Below are positions 51,146 to 59,772 of a stretch of 64,000 nucleotides of DNA, piece by piece. Position 1 is the first letter of the stretch. The number at the start of each line of letters is the position of its first letter. The stretch lies in the NCBI GenBank assembly GCA_035293985.1, contig DATGLS010000032.1, positions 186,001 to 250,000 of the forward strand, in the 5' to 3' direction. This stretch comes from JAVDCA01 sp035293985 (GTDB lineage: Bacteria > Pseudomonadota > Alphaproteobacteria > Rhizobiales > Xanthobacteraceae). Made by a program: the position numbers and the translations under genes. Below the pieces are notes generated by a model. It was not told where the DNA came from and ran no database searches. It saw only the letters and a list, made by a program, of their open reading frames with translations.

Positions 51146-53317
51146 CTAGCGCAGCGCCTGCCGTTGGAACGGAACGGGTCTCGTGTCGACGATCTCGCGC
51201 GCGTGCTTGATGACGTGATCGGCCACGATCGCGTGTCCCTCGGCGGTCGGATGGAAGGCGCCGCTGTAGAGCGCCGAGTAGGCGGGCTGCAGCACGTCGA
51301 ACAGCGAGATGCCCTCGCGATGGGTGTTCGCCATCAGGAAGGTGTCGTTCGGGTCGCGCACGAGCCGCCAGTGATGCGCATAGGGGATCGTGTAGGCGGG
51401 CGAGTACGGCTCCCATTCCTGCGAGGCGTGCGACAGGCGCGGCATCCCCATCGCGATCTGGTCCGGGAAGGCATGCGCCGGGTCACGTGCGCACAAGCCG
51501 CGCCTGGCGAACTCGACCATGTGGTCGGTGATGAGCTTGAAGCCGGTGCCGGCCCCGGTCGCAAGACCGGCCGGGCAGCCGGGCTTCCTCGCATCGTCGA
51601 TGCATTCGAGCCGCGTCTGCAGCTGACGCGCGAAGTTCGAGACCTCGGTGACGCGCTCGCGGTTGTAGGCGAGCTTCGGATGCACATCGAGGCCGAGGGT
51701 CGGCTGCAGGCCGCAGGCGCCGCCGGTCTCGTCGTACTGGATCTGCTCATAAGCATTCTGCAGGACACGGTTCGGAGGCACGCCGAAGCCGTCGGCGAGC
51801 GCCTGCTTGACCGCCTTGAAGCGCCGGTCGAGCACGCTCATGTAGGCTTGCGCCACCTGCGGGCTGTAGCGGATCTGCGAGCCGACCCAGCCGGCGATCG
51901 GCGCGAGGTCGTCGGCGCTGTTGGTGATCGCGTAAAGCGCGAGCGCCCCGAAGCCGACGTCATTGCCGCCGACCGACATCAGCACGAGATCGATCGGCCG
52001 TTTGCGGTTCGCCGGCGCGCACCAACGCTTGGTGAAGGTCTGCTCGCCGATCGAGGTCGAGCCCGACTCGTAGACGGGCAGCTGATAGGACGCGCTCACG
52101 GTGCGCCCGGCCGAGCCGTTGCGGCAGATCAGGTCGCTCAGCTGGTCGAACTGCGAAACGACCTTGGCGCCGTGCGGCTCGTTGAAGCGCTCGCGCGCGT
52201 CCATCTCGGTGAAGAGACCGTGCACGATCTCGGCTCCCGAGCAGGCGAAGCTCGCGAGCGTCACGGCGCGATGCGGGTTCTCGAGCGCGAGCTCCAGGCT
52301 CACGCGAAACGGATAGCCGTATTGCGAGCGATGGCAGTCGGGCGAGAGCCATTCGGCCCCGGCCTTGTCGAACGCCGCCTGGAGGTCCCGGCTGTTGGGG
52401 GCGTAGATCAGCCCCTTCTGCTCGTCCTCCATGTAGCGCTTGGGCAGCGACTTCGGATTGAAGTCGGTCGGTGCCGACGAGGTGCCGTAGACCGGCGCGA
52501 TCGAACGCGACGCGACGTCGCGCGTATCCGAGTTGGTCGGATCGTAGACCATCTCGCGCGCGTTGCTGAACTGCACCGGCCGGTCGGGATTGCCCTCGCC
52601 CGACATGAAGCTGTCGCCGAACGCGACGATGAAGAGGTCCTGCACGCTCACGTCCGGCTCGGCGAATTCGCGGCCGTCCGGCAGCTTCACCTTGACGGCA
52701 GCGCCGGAGGCGGTGTGATCGAGCGAATATGGCAGGCGCTTGATCACGAATTTCGCCTGGCACGGCTGCTGGCGCGTCTCGCCGGCGAGGCCCGCGCGAT
52801 GCGGCGTCCACGTCCAGGTGCAGTTGCCGGCCGGCAGGCCCGCCAGCACGTCGGGCGCTAGCCACACCTCGACCGTGTGGGCGTCGGGCAGCACATAATC
52901 TTCCTTGGCGGTGCCCCAGGAATACTGGCGATCGCAGGTCGGCATGTAGTGGCGCGGCCGCGCGTTGCGGTCGTAGCAGGTGAAATTCACCGTCTGCGCC
53001 GCCCAGCCGAGCCGGCTCGTCTCATAATGCGCGCGCGCCGTGTTGGCGCAGGCGTTCGGTGTCGACGAGTCCTTGCAGTCCGGATCGTTGAGCCGCCGCT
53101 CGGTCTTCCAGATGATCTTGTCGGGCAGCGCCGTCGCCGGGTTGCCGCGAACCGAGTCGAACGCCCGCTCGTACATCGCAAATGACGACGCCCGCTTGAA
53201 GAAGCGGAACGGATTTTCGACTTTCCAGAGGATTTCGGCGGATTTCGAAGGTGTAGCAGTCAATCCAACAGAACACAGGGCGACGAGCGTCGTCGCCGCG
53301 AGCGCTGCGTAACGCAT
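51146..53317 (-). CDS. Secreted SGNH-hydrolase-like protein
   Basis: A 723-residue exported protein with a signal peptide (MRYAALAATTLVALCSVGL). The SGNH pattern is spread over the chain: block I FGDSFMSGEGN (Ser nucleophile), block III SVGGNDVGFG (Gly-Asn) and block V AFHPTAEGHAI (Asp/His region with His). The N-terminal 200 residues are a cysteine-containing domain I do not know (about residues 25-215), and long insertions separate the blocks. It may be an extracellular lipase, esterase or polysaccharide deacetylase. GGGAGAGG lies just before the ATG. It is convergent to csbD's region and monocistronic. Confidence 0.87.
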   Translation of the reverse strand: MRYAALAATTLVALCSVGLTATPSKSAEILWKVENPFRFFKRASSFAMYERAFDSVRGNPATALPDKIIWKTERRLNDPDCKDSSTPNACANTARAHYETSRLGWAAQTVNFTCYDRNARPRHYMPTCDRQYSWGTAKEDYVLPDAHTVEVWLAPDVLAGLPAGNCTWTWTPHRAGLAGETRQQPCQAKFVIKRLPYSLDHTASGAAVKVKLPDGREFAEPDVSVQDLFIVAFGDSFMSGEGNPDRPVQFSNAREMVYDPTNSDTRDVASRSIAPVYGTSSAPTDFNPKSLPKRYMEDEQKGLIYAPNSRDLQAAFDKAGAEWLSPDCHRSQYGYPFRVSLELALENPHRAVTLASFACSGAEIVHGLFTEMDARERFNEPHGAKVVSQFDQLSDLICRNGSAGRTVSASYQLPVYESGSTSIGEQTFTKRWCAPANRKRPIDLVLMSVGGNDVGFGALALYAITNSADDLAPIAGWVGSQIRYSPQVAQAYMSVLDRRFKAVKQALADGFGVPPNRVLQNAYEQIQYDETGGACGLQPTLGLDVHPKLAYNRERVTEVSNFARQLQTRLECIDDARKPGCPAGLATGAGTGFKLITDHMVEFARRGLCARDPAHAFPDQIAMGMPRLSHASQEWEPYSPAYTIPYAHHWRLVRDPNDTFLMANTHREGISLFDVLQPAYSALYSGAFHPTAEGHAIVADHVIKHAREIVDTRPVPFQRQALR

Positions 53318-53475
53318 TTGACCTCTCCCGCGCACCCCATCGGGGGGAATGATAAACTGTTCGTCGCGCCAGACGAGAGGAAAGTTCACCTTCGGTTAAC
53401 CAAAATCTCATGCCATTGAAAGAACACGAGTTTTCCACAATGTTGGAACCTGAAAAACGCCGCGGGACGCGGGCC

Positions 53476-53610
53476 ATGACCACGATTTCGCCCAAACCCG
53501 CCCTCCCCGCCGCGTTCGCGCCCCTGGTGCTGGGCGGCTGTGTCGATTCGACCCGACCGCTGATCACCGACGCGCAGGCGGTGTTCGGACCGGACCTGAA
53601 GATGCGATGA
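53476..53610 (+). pseudogene. Truncated lipoprotein-like ORF overlapping meaB
   Basis: A 44-residue frame with a lipobox-like LVLGGC and the sequence CVDSTRPLITDAQAVFGPD, reminiscent of the N-terminus of a lipoprotein family, but then ends. Its stop overlaps the meaB ATG (ATGA). It could be a short leader whose translation feeds meaB, or the remnant of a larger gene. Weakly supported. Confidence 0.4.
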
Positions 53611-54605
53611 AGGCGCGCCAACCGCTGCCCGACCTCGCCGGCCTCGCGCGCGGCATCCGCGCCGGCGAGCGCGCGGTACTCGCGCGCGCGATCACGCTGA
53701 TCGAGTCGAAGCGCGCCGACCATCAGAAGGCGGCACGCGCGCTGGTGCAGGAGCTGCTCCCCGACACCGGCCGCGCCGTGCGGGTCGGCATCACGGGCGC
53801 GCCGGGCGTCGGCAAGTCGACGACCATCGATGCGCTCGGCACCTGGCTGACGGCCGCCGGCCATCGCGTCGCCGTGCTCGCGGTCGATCCGTCCTCCGCC
53901 CGCACCGGCGGCTCGATCCTCGCCGACAAGACCCGCATGGCGCGGCTCGCCGCCGACGACAACGCCTTCATCCGCCCCTCCCCGTCCGCCGGCACGCTCG
54001 GCGGCGTTGCGGCGAAGACGCGCGAGACCATGCTCTTGTGCGAGGCGGCCGGCTTCGACGCCATCCTGGTCGAGACGGTCGGGATCGGCCAGTCGGAGAC
54101 CGCGGTCGCCGATATGACTGATTTCTTTCTCGCCTTGATGCTGCCGGGCGCCGGCGACGAATTGCAGGGCCTCAAGAAGGGCCTGGTCGAGCTTGCGGAC
54201 ATGATCGCGGTGAACAAGGCGGACGGCGAGAATCGCGCGCGCGCCCGCGCCGCGGCCGCCGAGTATCGCGCGGCGCTGCATATCCTCACGCCGCATTCGC
54301 CCAACTGGACGCCGCCGGTGATGACGTACTCGGGCCTGACCGGCGACGGCGTCGCGGACCTGTGGGCGCAGATCATCGCCCACCGCAACAAGCTGACCAC
54401 GACCGGCGAGCTTGCGGCCCGACGACGCGCGCAACAGGTGAAATGGATGTGGACCATGCTCGATGACTTCTGGCGCGCGCGCATCACGTCGGAGCCGAAG
54501 CTCGAGGCGAAGCTGCCGCGCATCGAGGCCGCGGTTGCGGCCGGCGAGCTTTCGCCCGCGAGCGCGGTGGACGAGTTGGTCGCCACACTGGGGATGCCAT
54601 CGTGA
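53607..54605 (+). CDS. meaB: Methylmalonyl-CoA mutase-associated GTPase MeaB
   Basis: A 332-residue P-loop G protein of the MeaB/ArgK family. The Walker A is GAPGVGKST (residues 64-72), then AVDPSSARTGGSILADKTRM, the ETVGIGQSE switch and NKADGEN (G4). It protects the mutase from inactivation and gates adenosylcobalamin loading, so it works with mutA/mutB 4-9 kb upstream. The next gene (pcp) starts in the stop codon (GTGA). Normal length. Confidence 0.95.
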   Translation: MKARQPLPDLAGLARGIRAGERAVLARAITLIESKRADHQKAARALVQELLPDTGRAVRVGITGAPGVGKSTTIDALGTWLTAAGHRVAVLAVDPSSARTGGSILADKTRMARLAADDNAFIRPSPSAGTLGGVAAKTRETMLLCEAAGFDAILVETVGIGQSETAVADMTDFFLALMLPGAGDELQGLKKGLVELADMIAVNKADGENRARARAAAAEYRAALHILTPHSPNWTPPVMTYSGLTGDGVADLWAQIIAHRNKLTTTGELAARRRAQQVKWMWTMLDDFWRARITSEPKLEAKLPRIEAAVAAGELSPASAVDELVATLGMPS

Positions 54606-55219
54606 AGGTTCTCATCACCGGCTTCGGCCGCTTTCCGGGCGCGCCCGCCAACCCGACCACGTCGCTGGCGACGCGCCTCGCCCGCGCCGGTCGCCGGCAC
54701 GGCCTCGATTGCGTGGCGCATGTGTTCGCGACGCGCTACGCGACGGTCGACCGCGAGCTGCCGGCCCTGATCGCGGCGCACCGGCCGGACGCGATCTTGA
54801 TGTTCGGCCTCGCCGGCCGCCGCCGGCACGTCTGCATCGAGCTCGTGGCGCGCAACCGGAAGTCCCTGATTTTTCCCGACGCGGGCGGCACGCGTCCACG
54901 CCGCGCCGCGATCGCGGCGGAGGCGCCGTCGCGCCTGCGCGGCCGCGCCCCGTTTTCCCGGCTGCTCGGCGCCGCGCGTACGACCCATGTCGCCACGCGG
55001 TTCTCGCGCGACGCCGGCAAGTACCTCTGCAACTACATCTACTGGCGTGCGCTCGAGGCCGCCGCGCAGCCGGACGGGCCGCGCCAGGCCGTCTTCATCC
55101 ACGTGCCGCCGGTCGGCAAGCTGTTTCGCCCGCGCGCGCGCGCCAAGCGGCGCCAGTTCACGCCCGACCAGCTGTTTCGCGCCGGCAAGGCCATTCTGCT
55201 CGCGCTGAGCCGCCGTTAA
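54602..55219 (+). CDS. pcp: Pyroglutamyl-peptidase I (C15)
   Basis: A 205-residue cysteine peptidase that removes N-terminal pyroglutamate. The triad is Glu80, Cys143 (GKYLCNYIYW) and His167 (VFIHVPPVG), all at the canonical positions. The GTG start overlaps the meaB stop by 4 bp; the functional link to meaB is not evident and may be positional only. The chain is Arg-rich but of normal length. Confidence 0.92.
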   Translation: MKVLITGFGRFPGAPANPTTSLATRLARAGRRHGLDCVAHVFATRYATVDRELPALIAAHRPDAILMFGLAGRRRHVCIELVARNRKSLIFPDAGGTRPRRAAIAAEAPSRLRGRAPFSRLLGAARTTHVATRFSRDAGKYLCNYIYWRALEAAAQPDGPRQAVFIHVPPVGKLFRPRARAKRRQFTPDQLFRAGKAILLALSRR

Positions 55220-55289
55220 CCGCGAGCGGATGAAATCGGGCGAAACGCCCGCGCGCGGACTATCCTCGGTGCGCGCGCGGAGCGCCGAC

Positions 55290-56639
55290 ATGACAGCTAA
55301 GATCATTAACCGTCGCAAGTTGCTGGCCGGGCTCGCGGCGGCCGCTGCGCCGACATTGGCGCGCGCAGCCGCGCCGATCTCCGCCTTCGGCATCGATGCG
55401 GCGCAACTCGGCGTGCGCCCCGGCAGCCCCGACGACCAGACCCGCGCGCTCCAGCGCGCGATCGACCAGGCGGCCGCCGCCCACGCGCCCCTTGCGCTCG
55501 CGCCCGGCACTTACCGCGCCGGCGATCTCATCTTGCCGGCCGGCGCGCAGATCCGCGGCATCCGCGGCGAAACGCGCCTCGTCTCGACCGGCGCCCGCCC
55601 GGTGTTCACGGCGCCGCAAACCAATAGCGTGACGATCAGCGGCCTCGTCATCGATGGCGTCGGCGCCAGGCTGCCGGAGCGGCTCGGGCTGATCTCGTTG
55701 ATGAACGGCCGCGCCGCGCGGGTCGAGGACTGCGCGCTCAATGCCTCGGGCGGGCACGGCCTCTCGCTCGACGGCGTCGCCGGTGACATTCTCGGCTGCA
55801 CGATCGCGGACGCGGCCGACGTCGGCATCATCTCCTTCGACGCCAAGGGGCTGACGATCGCGCGCAACATCGTGCGCAGCGCGGGCAACAACGGCATCCA
55901 GATCCTGCGCAGTCTCGCGGGTGAGGATGCCACGATGGTGGTCGACAACCGGATCGAGGACATCCGCAACGTGTCCGGCGGCACCGGCCAGTTCGGCAAC
56001 GGCATAAACGCGTTCCGCGCCCATCATGTGATCGTCGCCCGTAACCGCATCGACCGCTGCGCCTTCTCGGCCGTGCGCGGCAACTCGGCGAACGACATCG
56101 AGATCACCGGCAATTCCTGCAGCAACCTCGGCGAGGTCGCGCTCTATTCCGAGTTCGGCTTCACGGGCGCCGTGATCGCTCACAACACCGTCGACGGCGC
56201 GCTGATCGGCGTCTCGGTGGCGAATTTCAACAAGGGCGGCCGCATCGCGGTCGTCCAAGGCAACATCCTGCGCAACCTCGCCCGTCATCCCGGGCAGACC
56301 GAGGCCGAGAACGGCATCGGCATCTATGTCGAGGCCGACACCGCCGTGACCGGAAACGTGGTCGAGAACGCCGAGTTCGCCGGCATAATGGCGGGCTGGG
56401 GGCCATATCTGCGCGACGTCACCGTCATGGGGAATGTGGTGCGGACGTCGCCGATCGGCGTCGGCGTCTCGGTCGTGCCGGGCGCGGGCGGAGCCGTGAT
56501 CGCCGACAACATGATCACCGGCGCGCGGCGCGGCGCGATCCTCGGTATGGACCACCTCGAGGTGATCAGTGACGATCTCGCCAAAACTGGCGCAGCGCGC
56601 TACGCGCAGCTTGCGATCAGCGGCAATCAGGTGAACTGA
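55290..56639 (+). CDS. Tat-exported parallel beta-helix repeat protein (TIGR03808)
   Basis: A 449-residue protein with a twin-arginine signal (NRRKLLAGLAAAAA, residues 7-20) and a right-handed beta-helix of about nine repeats (VTISGLVIDGVG, ARVEDCALNASGGHGL, and so on). The layout is that of TIGR03808, an uncharacterised Rhizobiales family with a Tat leader and pectate-lyase-like repeats. It probably binds or cleaves a polysaccharide outside the cytoplasm; no catalytic residue is evident. The start at 55290 is the Met before the Tat motif. Confidence 0.92.
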   Translation: MTAKIINRRKLLAGLAAAAAPTLARAAAPISAFGIDAAQLGVRPGSPDDQTRALQRAIDQAAAAHAPLALAPGTYRAGDLILPAGAQIRGIRGETRLVSTGARPVFTAPQTNSVTISGLVIDGVGARLPERLGLISLMNGRAARVEDCALNASGGHGLSLDGVAGDILGCTIADAADVGIISFDAKGLTIARNIVRSAGNNGIQILRSLAGEDATMVVDNRIEDIRNVSGGTGQFGNGINAFRAHHVIVARNRIDRCAFSAVRGNSANDIEITGNSCSNLGEVALYSEFGFTGAVIAHNTVDGALIGVSVANFNKGGRIAVVQGNILRNLARHPGQTEAENGIGIYVEADTAVTGNVVENAEFAGIMAGWGPYLRDVTVMGNVVRTSPIGVGVSVVPGAGGAVIADNMITGARRGAILGMDHLEVISDDLAKTGAARYAQLAISGNQVN

Positions 56640-56779
56640 CGCGCAACGGCCGTATGGTGCGCAAAGCGGAGTGTGGGCACGGCGCGTTCCGCGCCTTTGA
56701 TTTGCCCACCCCACCCGAGCGCCGGTTGCCGCGGCGCTGCGCGCCGATATAGTGCTGCCAATAAAAGGCGGGAGCGTCC

Positions 56780-57301
56780 ATGCAGGTCAATGCAAGCGCC
56801 GAGGCCCTCTCGGGCCGCGGCATCATCCGCGAGATCGCGGCAAGCGGCGTCGATTTCGTCGTCTCGGTGCCCGACATAACCACCAGCGAGGGCCTGCTGC
56901 GTCCGCTGGCGCAGGGCGCCTCACCGAAGCTGATCCGCATCTGCAAGGAGGACGAGGGCATCGGCATTTGCGCCGGCCTCGCCTATACGGGCAAGCGCGC
57001 GCTGCTGCTGATCCAGCAGACCGGCCTGCTCGACTCGATCAACGCGATCCGCGGCGTCGCGGTCGAGTACGCGCTGCCGATCTGCATGATGGTGGGGCTG
57101 CTGGAGAAGGAGCCCGGCGTGCCGCCGCTGCAGTCGAAGCGCTATGGCGTGCGCATCGTCGAGCCGATCCTCGACGCCATGGGCATCCCGTATCACGAGA
57201 TCGAGACCGATGACGATCTCGGCAAGATCAAGCCGGCGATCGAGAAGGCTTACGCCGCCTCGCATCCCGTGGTGCTGCTGATCGGACGGAGGCCCGCATG
57301 A
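56780..57301 (+). CDS. ThDP-dependent decarboxylase, alpha (PYR) subunit
   Basis: A 173-residue PYR-domain protein resembling the sulfopyruvate / phosphonopyruvate decarboxylase alpha subunit (ComD-like). VVSVPDITT and ICKEDEGIGICAGL (with catalytic Glu) and QQTGLLDSINAIRG are recognisable. It forms the cofactor half-site together with the beta subunit encoded next, whose ATG overlaps its stop. Substrate is unknown. GGGAG lies before the ATG. A truncated transporter receptor gene downstream suggests a former transport-catabolism cluster. Confidence 0.9.
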   Translation: MQVNASAEALSGRGIIREIAASGVDFVVSVPDITTSEGLLRPLAQGASPKLIRICKEDEGIGICAGLAYTGKRALLLIQQTGLLDSINAIRGVAVEYALPICMMVGLLEKEPGVPPLQSKRYGVRIVEPILDAMGIPYHEIETDDDLGKIKPAIEKAYAASHPVVLLIGRRPA

Positions 57302-57873
57302 CGATGAAGCGCGACGAGTGCCTCAAGGCGCTGGCACGGCACGTGACCGACGCCGACATCGTGCTGCCGGTCTACTCCACCGCGTTCGACTGGATCGACA
57401 TCCGCCCGCATCCGCTCAACTATCTCTCGCACGGCGCCATGGGGCTCGCATCCTCGCACGCCCTGGGCCTCGCGCTCGGCCGGCCGGACAAGCGCGTGAT
57501 CGTGCTCGACGGCGACGGCTCGCTGCTGATGAACCTCGGCAGCCTGGTCACGATCGCCGAGGCCGCGCCGCGGAATCTCTTCCACTTCGTTTGCGAGAAC
57601 GGCACATACGAGGCGAATGGCGGCCACCCGATCCCAGGTCGCGGCCACGTGGACTTCGCCGGCTTTGCGCGCTCGGCTGGCTATCGCGCGGTGCACGAGT
57701 TCTCCGACTCGAGGATTTTCGAGCAGCGCATCGGCGCGCTGCTCGCCGAGCCCGGACCGCTGTTCGTCGACCTCAAGGTGGTGCCGAGCGGTCCGCAGGA
57801 GCGCGATTACACGCGGCTGCATGGGCCACATGTGCGCAAGGCGTTTCGCGACGCGCTCGCGGCGGCGGGCTAG
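57298..57873 (+). CDS. ThDP-dependent decarboxylase, beta (PP) subunit
   Basis: A 191-residue partner that carries the diphosphate-binding motif GDGSLLMNLGSL ... NGTYEANGG with Mg-binding Asp and Asn. ComE-like. Together with the alpha subunit it decarboxylates a 2-oxo acid such as sulfopyruvate or phosphonopyruvate; the choice cannot be made here. The ATG overlaps the alpha stop by 4 bp. It is the last intact gene before a decayed region. Confidence 0.92.
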   Translation: MTMKRDECLKALARHVTDADIVLPVYSTAFDWIDIRPHPLNYLSHGAMGLASSHALGLALGRPDKRVIVLDGDGSLLMNLGSLVTIAEAAPRNLFHFVCENGTYEANGGHPIPGRGHVDFAGFARSAGYRAVHEFSDSRIFEQRIGALLAEPGPLFVDLKVVPSGPQERDYTRLHGPHVRKAFRDALAAAG

Positions 57874-57891
57874 CTGTCGCTCGACTCGGCA

Positions 57892-58110
57892 GTGGCGGAA
57901 GACTGCGTTCCTGTCCTGATCATCGGCGCTGGCGGCGCCGGGCTCGCGATGTCCCTGTTGCTGCACCAACAGGGCATTGCCTCGACGCCGGTCGAGCGGC
58001 GCGCGGATATTTCCTGGGTTCCGCGTGCCCGCAATCTGAATTTCCGGACGCTCGAGGTCTTTCGCGGTTTGGGGCTCGAAGAGACCCTGCGCGCGGGCCG
58101 GCATGCCGGT
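57892..58110 (+). pseudogene. FAD-dependent monooxygenase, 5' fragment
   Basis: About 70 residues with the dinucleotide-binding start VPVLIIGAGGAGLAMSLLL, the PVERRADISWVPRARNLN strand and RTLEVFRGLGLEETLRAG: the N-terminus of a PHBH-type aromatic hydroxylase. After that the frame becomes nonsense (QSQPSCTQRSTRWSRS...) and the coding sense switches to a receptor gene. It starts at GTG. The remaining 400 or more residues are missing, so it is a pseudogene. Confidence 0.87.
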
Positions 58111-58115
58111 CTCCC

Positions 58116-58310
58116 GCGTTTTTCGCAGAGCCAGCCAAGCTGCACGCAGCGATCGACGAGGTGGTCGCGCAGCCCGCGGTCGACCAGCGCTTGCGGGCCC
58201 TCGGATATGAGCCGTACCGCGGCACCCTGGCGGATGCGCCGGCCTTCCTCAAGCTACAGATCGATACCTGGGGCAAGCTGATCCGCGCGACCGGCATGGA
58301 GCTCGAGTAG
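58116..58310 (+). pseudogene. TctC/Bug receptor, 3' fragment
   Basis: In another frame, the last ~60 residues of a tricarboxylate receptor (PAKLHAAIDEVVAQPAVDQR, LRALGYEPYRGT, LQIDTWGKLIRATGMELE, stop at 58310). The first part of the gene is missing, being replaced by the monooxygenase fragment. The two fragments meet at about 58105-58130, which marks a deletion joint. Confidence 0.87.
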
Positions 58311-58401
58311 AGCGGCTCAATGGCGCGGCGAAGCCCCATATCCGACAGCCAAGCTCTGCGGCGGCGCCGCGCTAAGTGCCGTGGCGGCAAAATCGTTCGG
58401 C

Positions 58402-58584
58402 TCACTGCTCGAAGGTTTTGTATATCACTTCGGCTGCGAGGTCGTTCAAATAGGTGCACAAATCCTCGACGTTCTCGAATTCCTTGAACTGTCCTCGTTC
58501 GAGAGCATCGACCCCTACTCGGGCTGCTTCGCGCAATGCCCACAGTTTGCAATCACCGGCATACGTCATGAGATCATATTCCAT
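58402..58584 (-). CDS. ParD-like antitoxin-type orphan ORF
   Basis: A 60-residue frame whose second half (LREAARVGVDALERGQFKEF, then VEDLCTYLNDLA) matches the helical C-terminal pattern of ParD-type antitoxins (LxAxxxGxxxLxxGxFxEF), but the ribbon-helix-helix N-terminus is replaced by MEYDLMTYAGDCKLW. No ParE-type toxin lies next to it. It may be a decayed antitoxin, or an unrelated small protein. Position in the scarred patch supports decay. Confidence 0.5.
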   Translation of the reverse strand: MEYDLMTYAGDCKLWALREAARVGVDALERGQFKEFENVEDLCTYLNDLAAEVIYKTFEQ

Positions 58585-58658
58585 TCCGAGATCGATAGAC
58601 GAAAACGCACGATGTGGGTGAACGCAACTGCGGCGAGCGACAAATCGGTTCGCCGCAG

Positions 58659-59666
58659 CTAGACGTGAAGCTCACGCGCCGGCTCCAGCTTTCCCACGAC
58701 GGTCCCCCGCCAATTCTGCAGCGCCGGACGCATGAAGCGACCCAAGAAAGTGCGATCAGCGTCGCTCAGTGTCAGCAGCCGTGCGATCACGGCGGCCATC
58801 ACGGTTTCGGCGCACCGTCCCTGCCCGTCGTCGCACTTGATCGCGACGCCGTAGCCGAGCTCCGGCAGCGCTCCACAATAGACGCCTTCGGCCCCGCCTT
58901 TGACGAAGACGCGCGCACCGAAGTGTCCCATGATCTCGCTGGAGAAGCGCCCGGTGCCGGAGACGAACCACGGCTTGGCGGCGCAAGCCGCCCGCAGCCG
59001 CTGCGCGGCCGCGGCTCGCTTTGGCTCGAGCCCCCGCCCGGTCGCGAAGCGCGCGAAGGCATGCGCGAGTGAACTGAGCGGTATCGCCCAGGTCGGCACC
59101 GAGCAGCCGTCGATGCCGCGGCGCTCGTCCGGGATCGCGGCGCCGGTCATGCTCTCCAGCGCCGCCTTGATCTCGCGCTGCACCGGATGGTCCGGCGCAA
59201 CGTAACCGCGCGGTGCGACGCCCATGGTGCAGGCCGCGCACAGGAACCCTGAATGCTTGCCCGAGCAGTTGTTGTGCAGGGGCGTGGCGGTGGCGCCGGA
59301 GCGCGCCAGCGCAAGCGTCGAGGCCTGATGCGAGGGCCAGTGCGTGCCGCATTCGAGCGCGGACACGTCGAGCCCGGCGGCCCGTAGGGTGCGCTCGGCG
59401 GTTGCCACATGCTCGGGCTCGCCGCCATGCGACGCACAGGCGAGCGCGAGCTGCGCGTCATCGAGTTTGTATTTGTCGGCACCGCCCGACTCCATCAGCA
59501 CCAGCGCCTGCAGCGCCTTGACGGCGGAGCGGGGAAAGATCGGCGTCTCGACGTCACCGAGCGTCAGCACGCGCGCGCCGTCGGCGTCGACCACTGCGAG
59601 GCTGCCGCGATGGCGGCTTTCCACCAGGCTGCCGCGCGTCACCTCGACCAGGATCGGATTGGACAT
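58659..59666 (-). CDS. L-asparaginase, Rhizobium etli type (class 3)
   Basis: A 335-residue asparaginase of the PF06089 family, structurally a serine-lysine enzyme. Family residues are all present: Ser47-x-x-Lys50 (FPRSAVK), Ser79 (CASHGG), Lys256 (FVKGGAEG), and the metal site Cys134, Lys137 and Cys188 (NNCSGKHSG, GIDGCSVP). Compared with the R. etli enzyme (Ser48/Lys51, Ser80/Lys263, Cys135/Lys138/Cys189) the numbers shift by one, then seven. It hydrolyses asparagine to aspartate and ammonia in the cytoplasm. Divergent from the DUF3750 gene. Confidence 0.94.
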   Translation of the reverse strand: MSNPILVEVTRGSLVESRHRGSLAVVDADGARVLTLGDVETPIFPRSAVKALQALVLMESGGADKYKLDDAQLALACASHGGEPEHVATAERTLRAAGLDVSALECGTHWPSHQASTLALARSGATATPLHNNCSGKHSGFLCAACTMGVAPRGYVAPDHPVQREIKAALESMTGAAIPDERRGIDGCSVPTWAIPLSSLAHAFARFATGRGLEPKRAAAAQRLRAACAAKPWFVSGTGRFSSEIMGHFGARVFVKGGAEGVYCGALPELGYGVAIKCDDGQGRCAETVMAAVIARLLTLSDADRTFLGRFMRPALQNWRGTVVGKLEPARELHV

Positions 59667-59772
59667 GCTCGGATAGCTCCTGGATTGCCTGCTGATTCAA
59701 TGGTTGCCGGTTGCGCCGCAACCGGCTTGGCGCCACATTTCGGCTCGGGATTCCCGCTTCCCTTCGCACGCC

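Noticed and set aside
56640..56779. GTGGGCA...TTGCCCACC segment as a second complete copy of the 148-bp palindrome
   Set aside because: Only a short piece of the ends is shared; the internal dyad is absent, so it is at most a fragment.
58381..58662. Plus-strand 93-residue frame opposite the antitoxin-like ORF
   Set aside because: No domain pattern; the minus-strand frame is the better match to a known helix motif.
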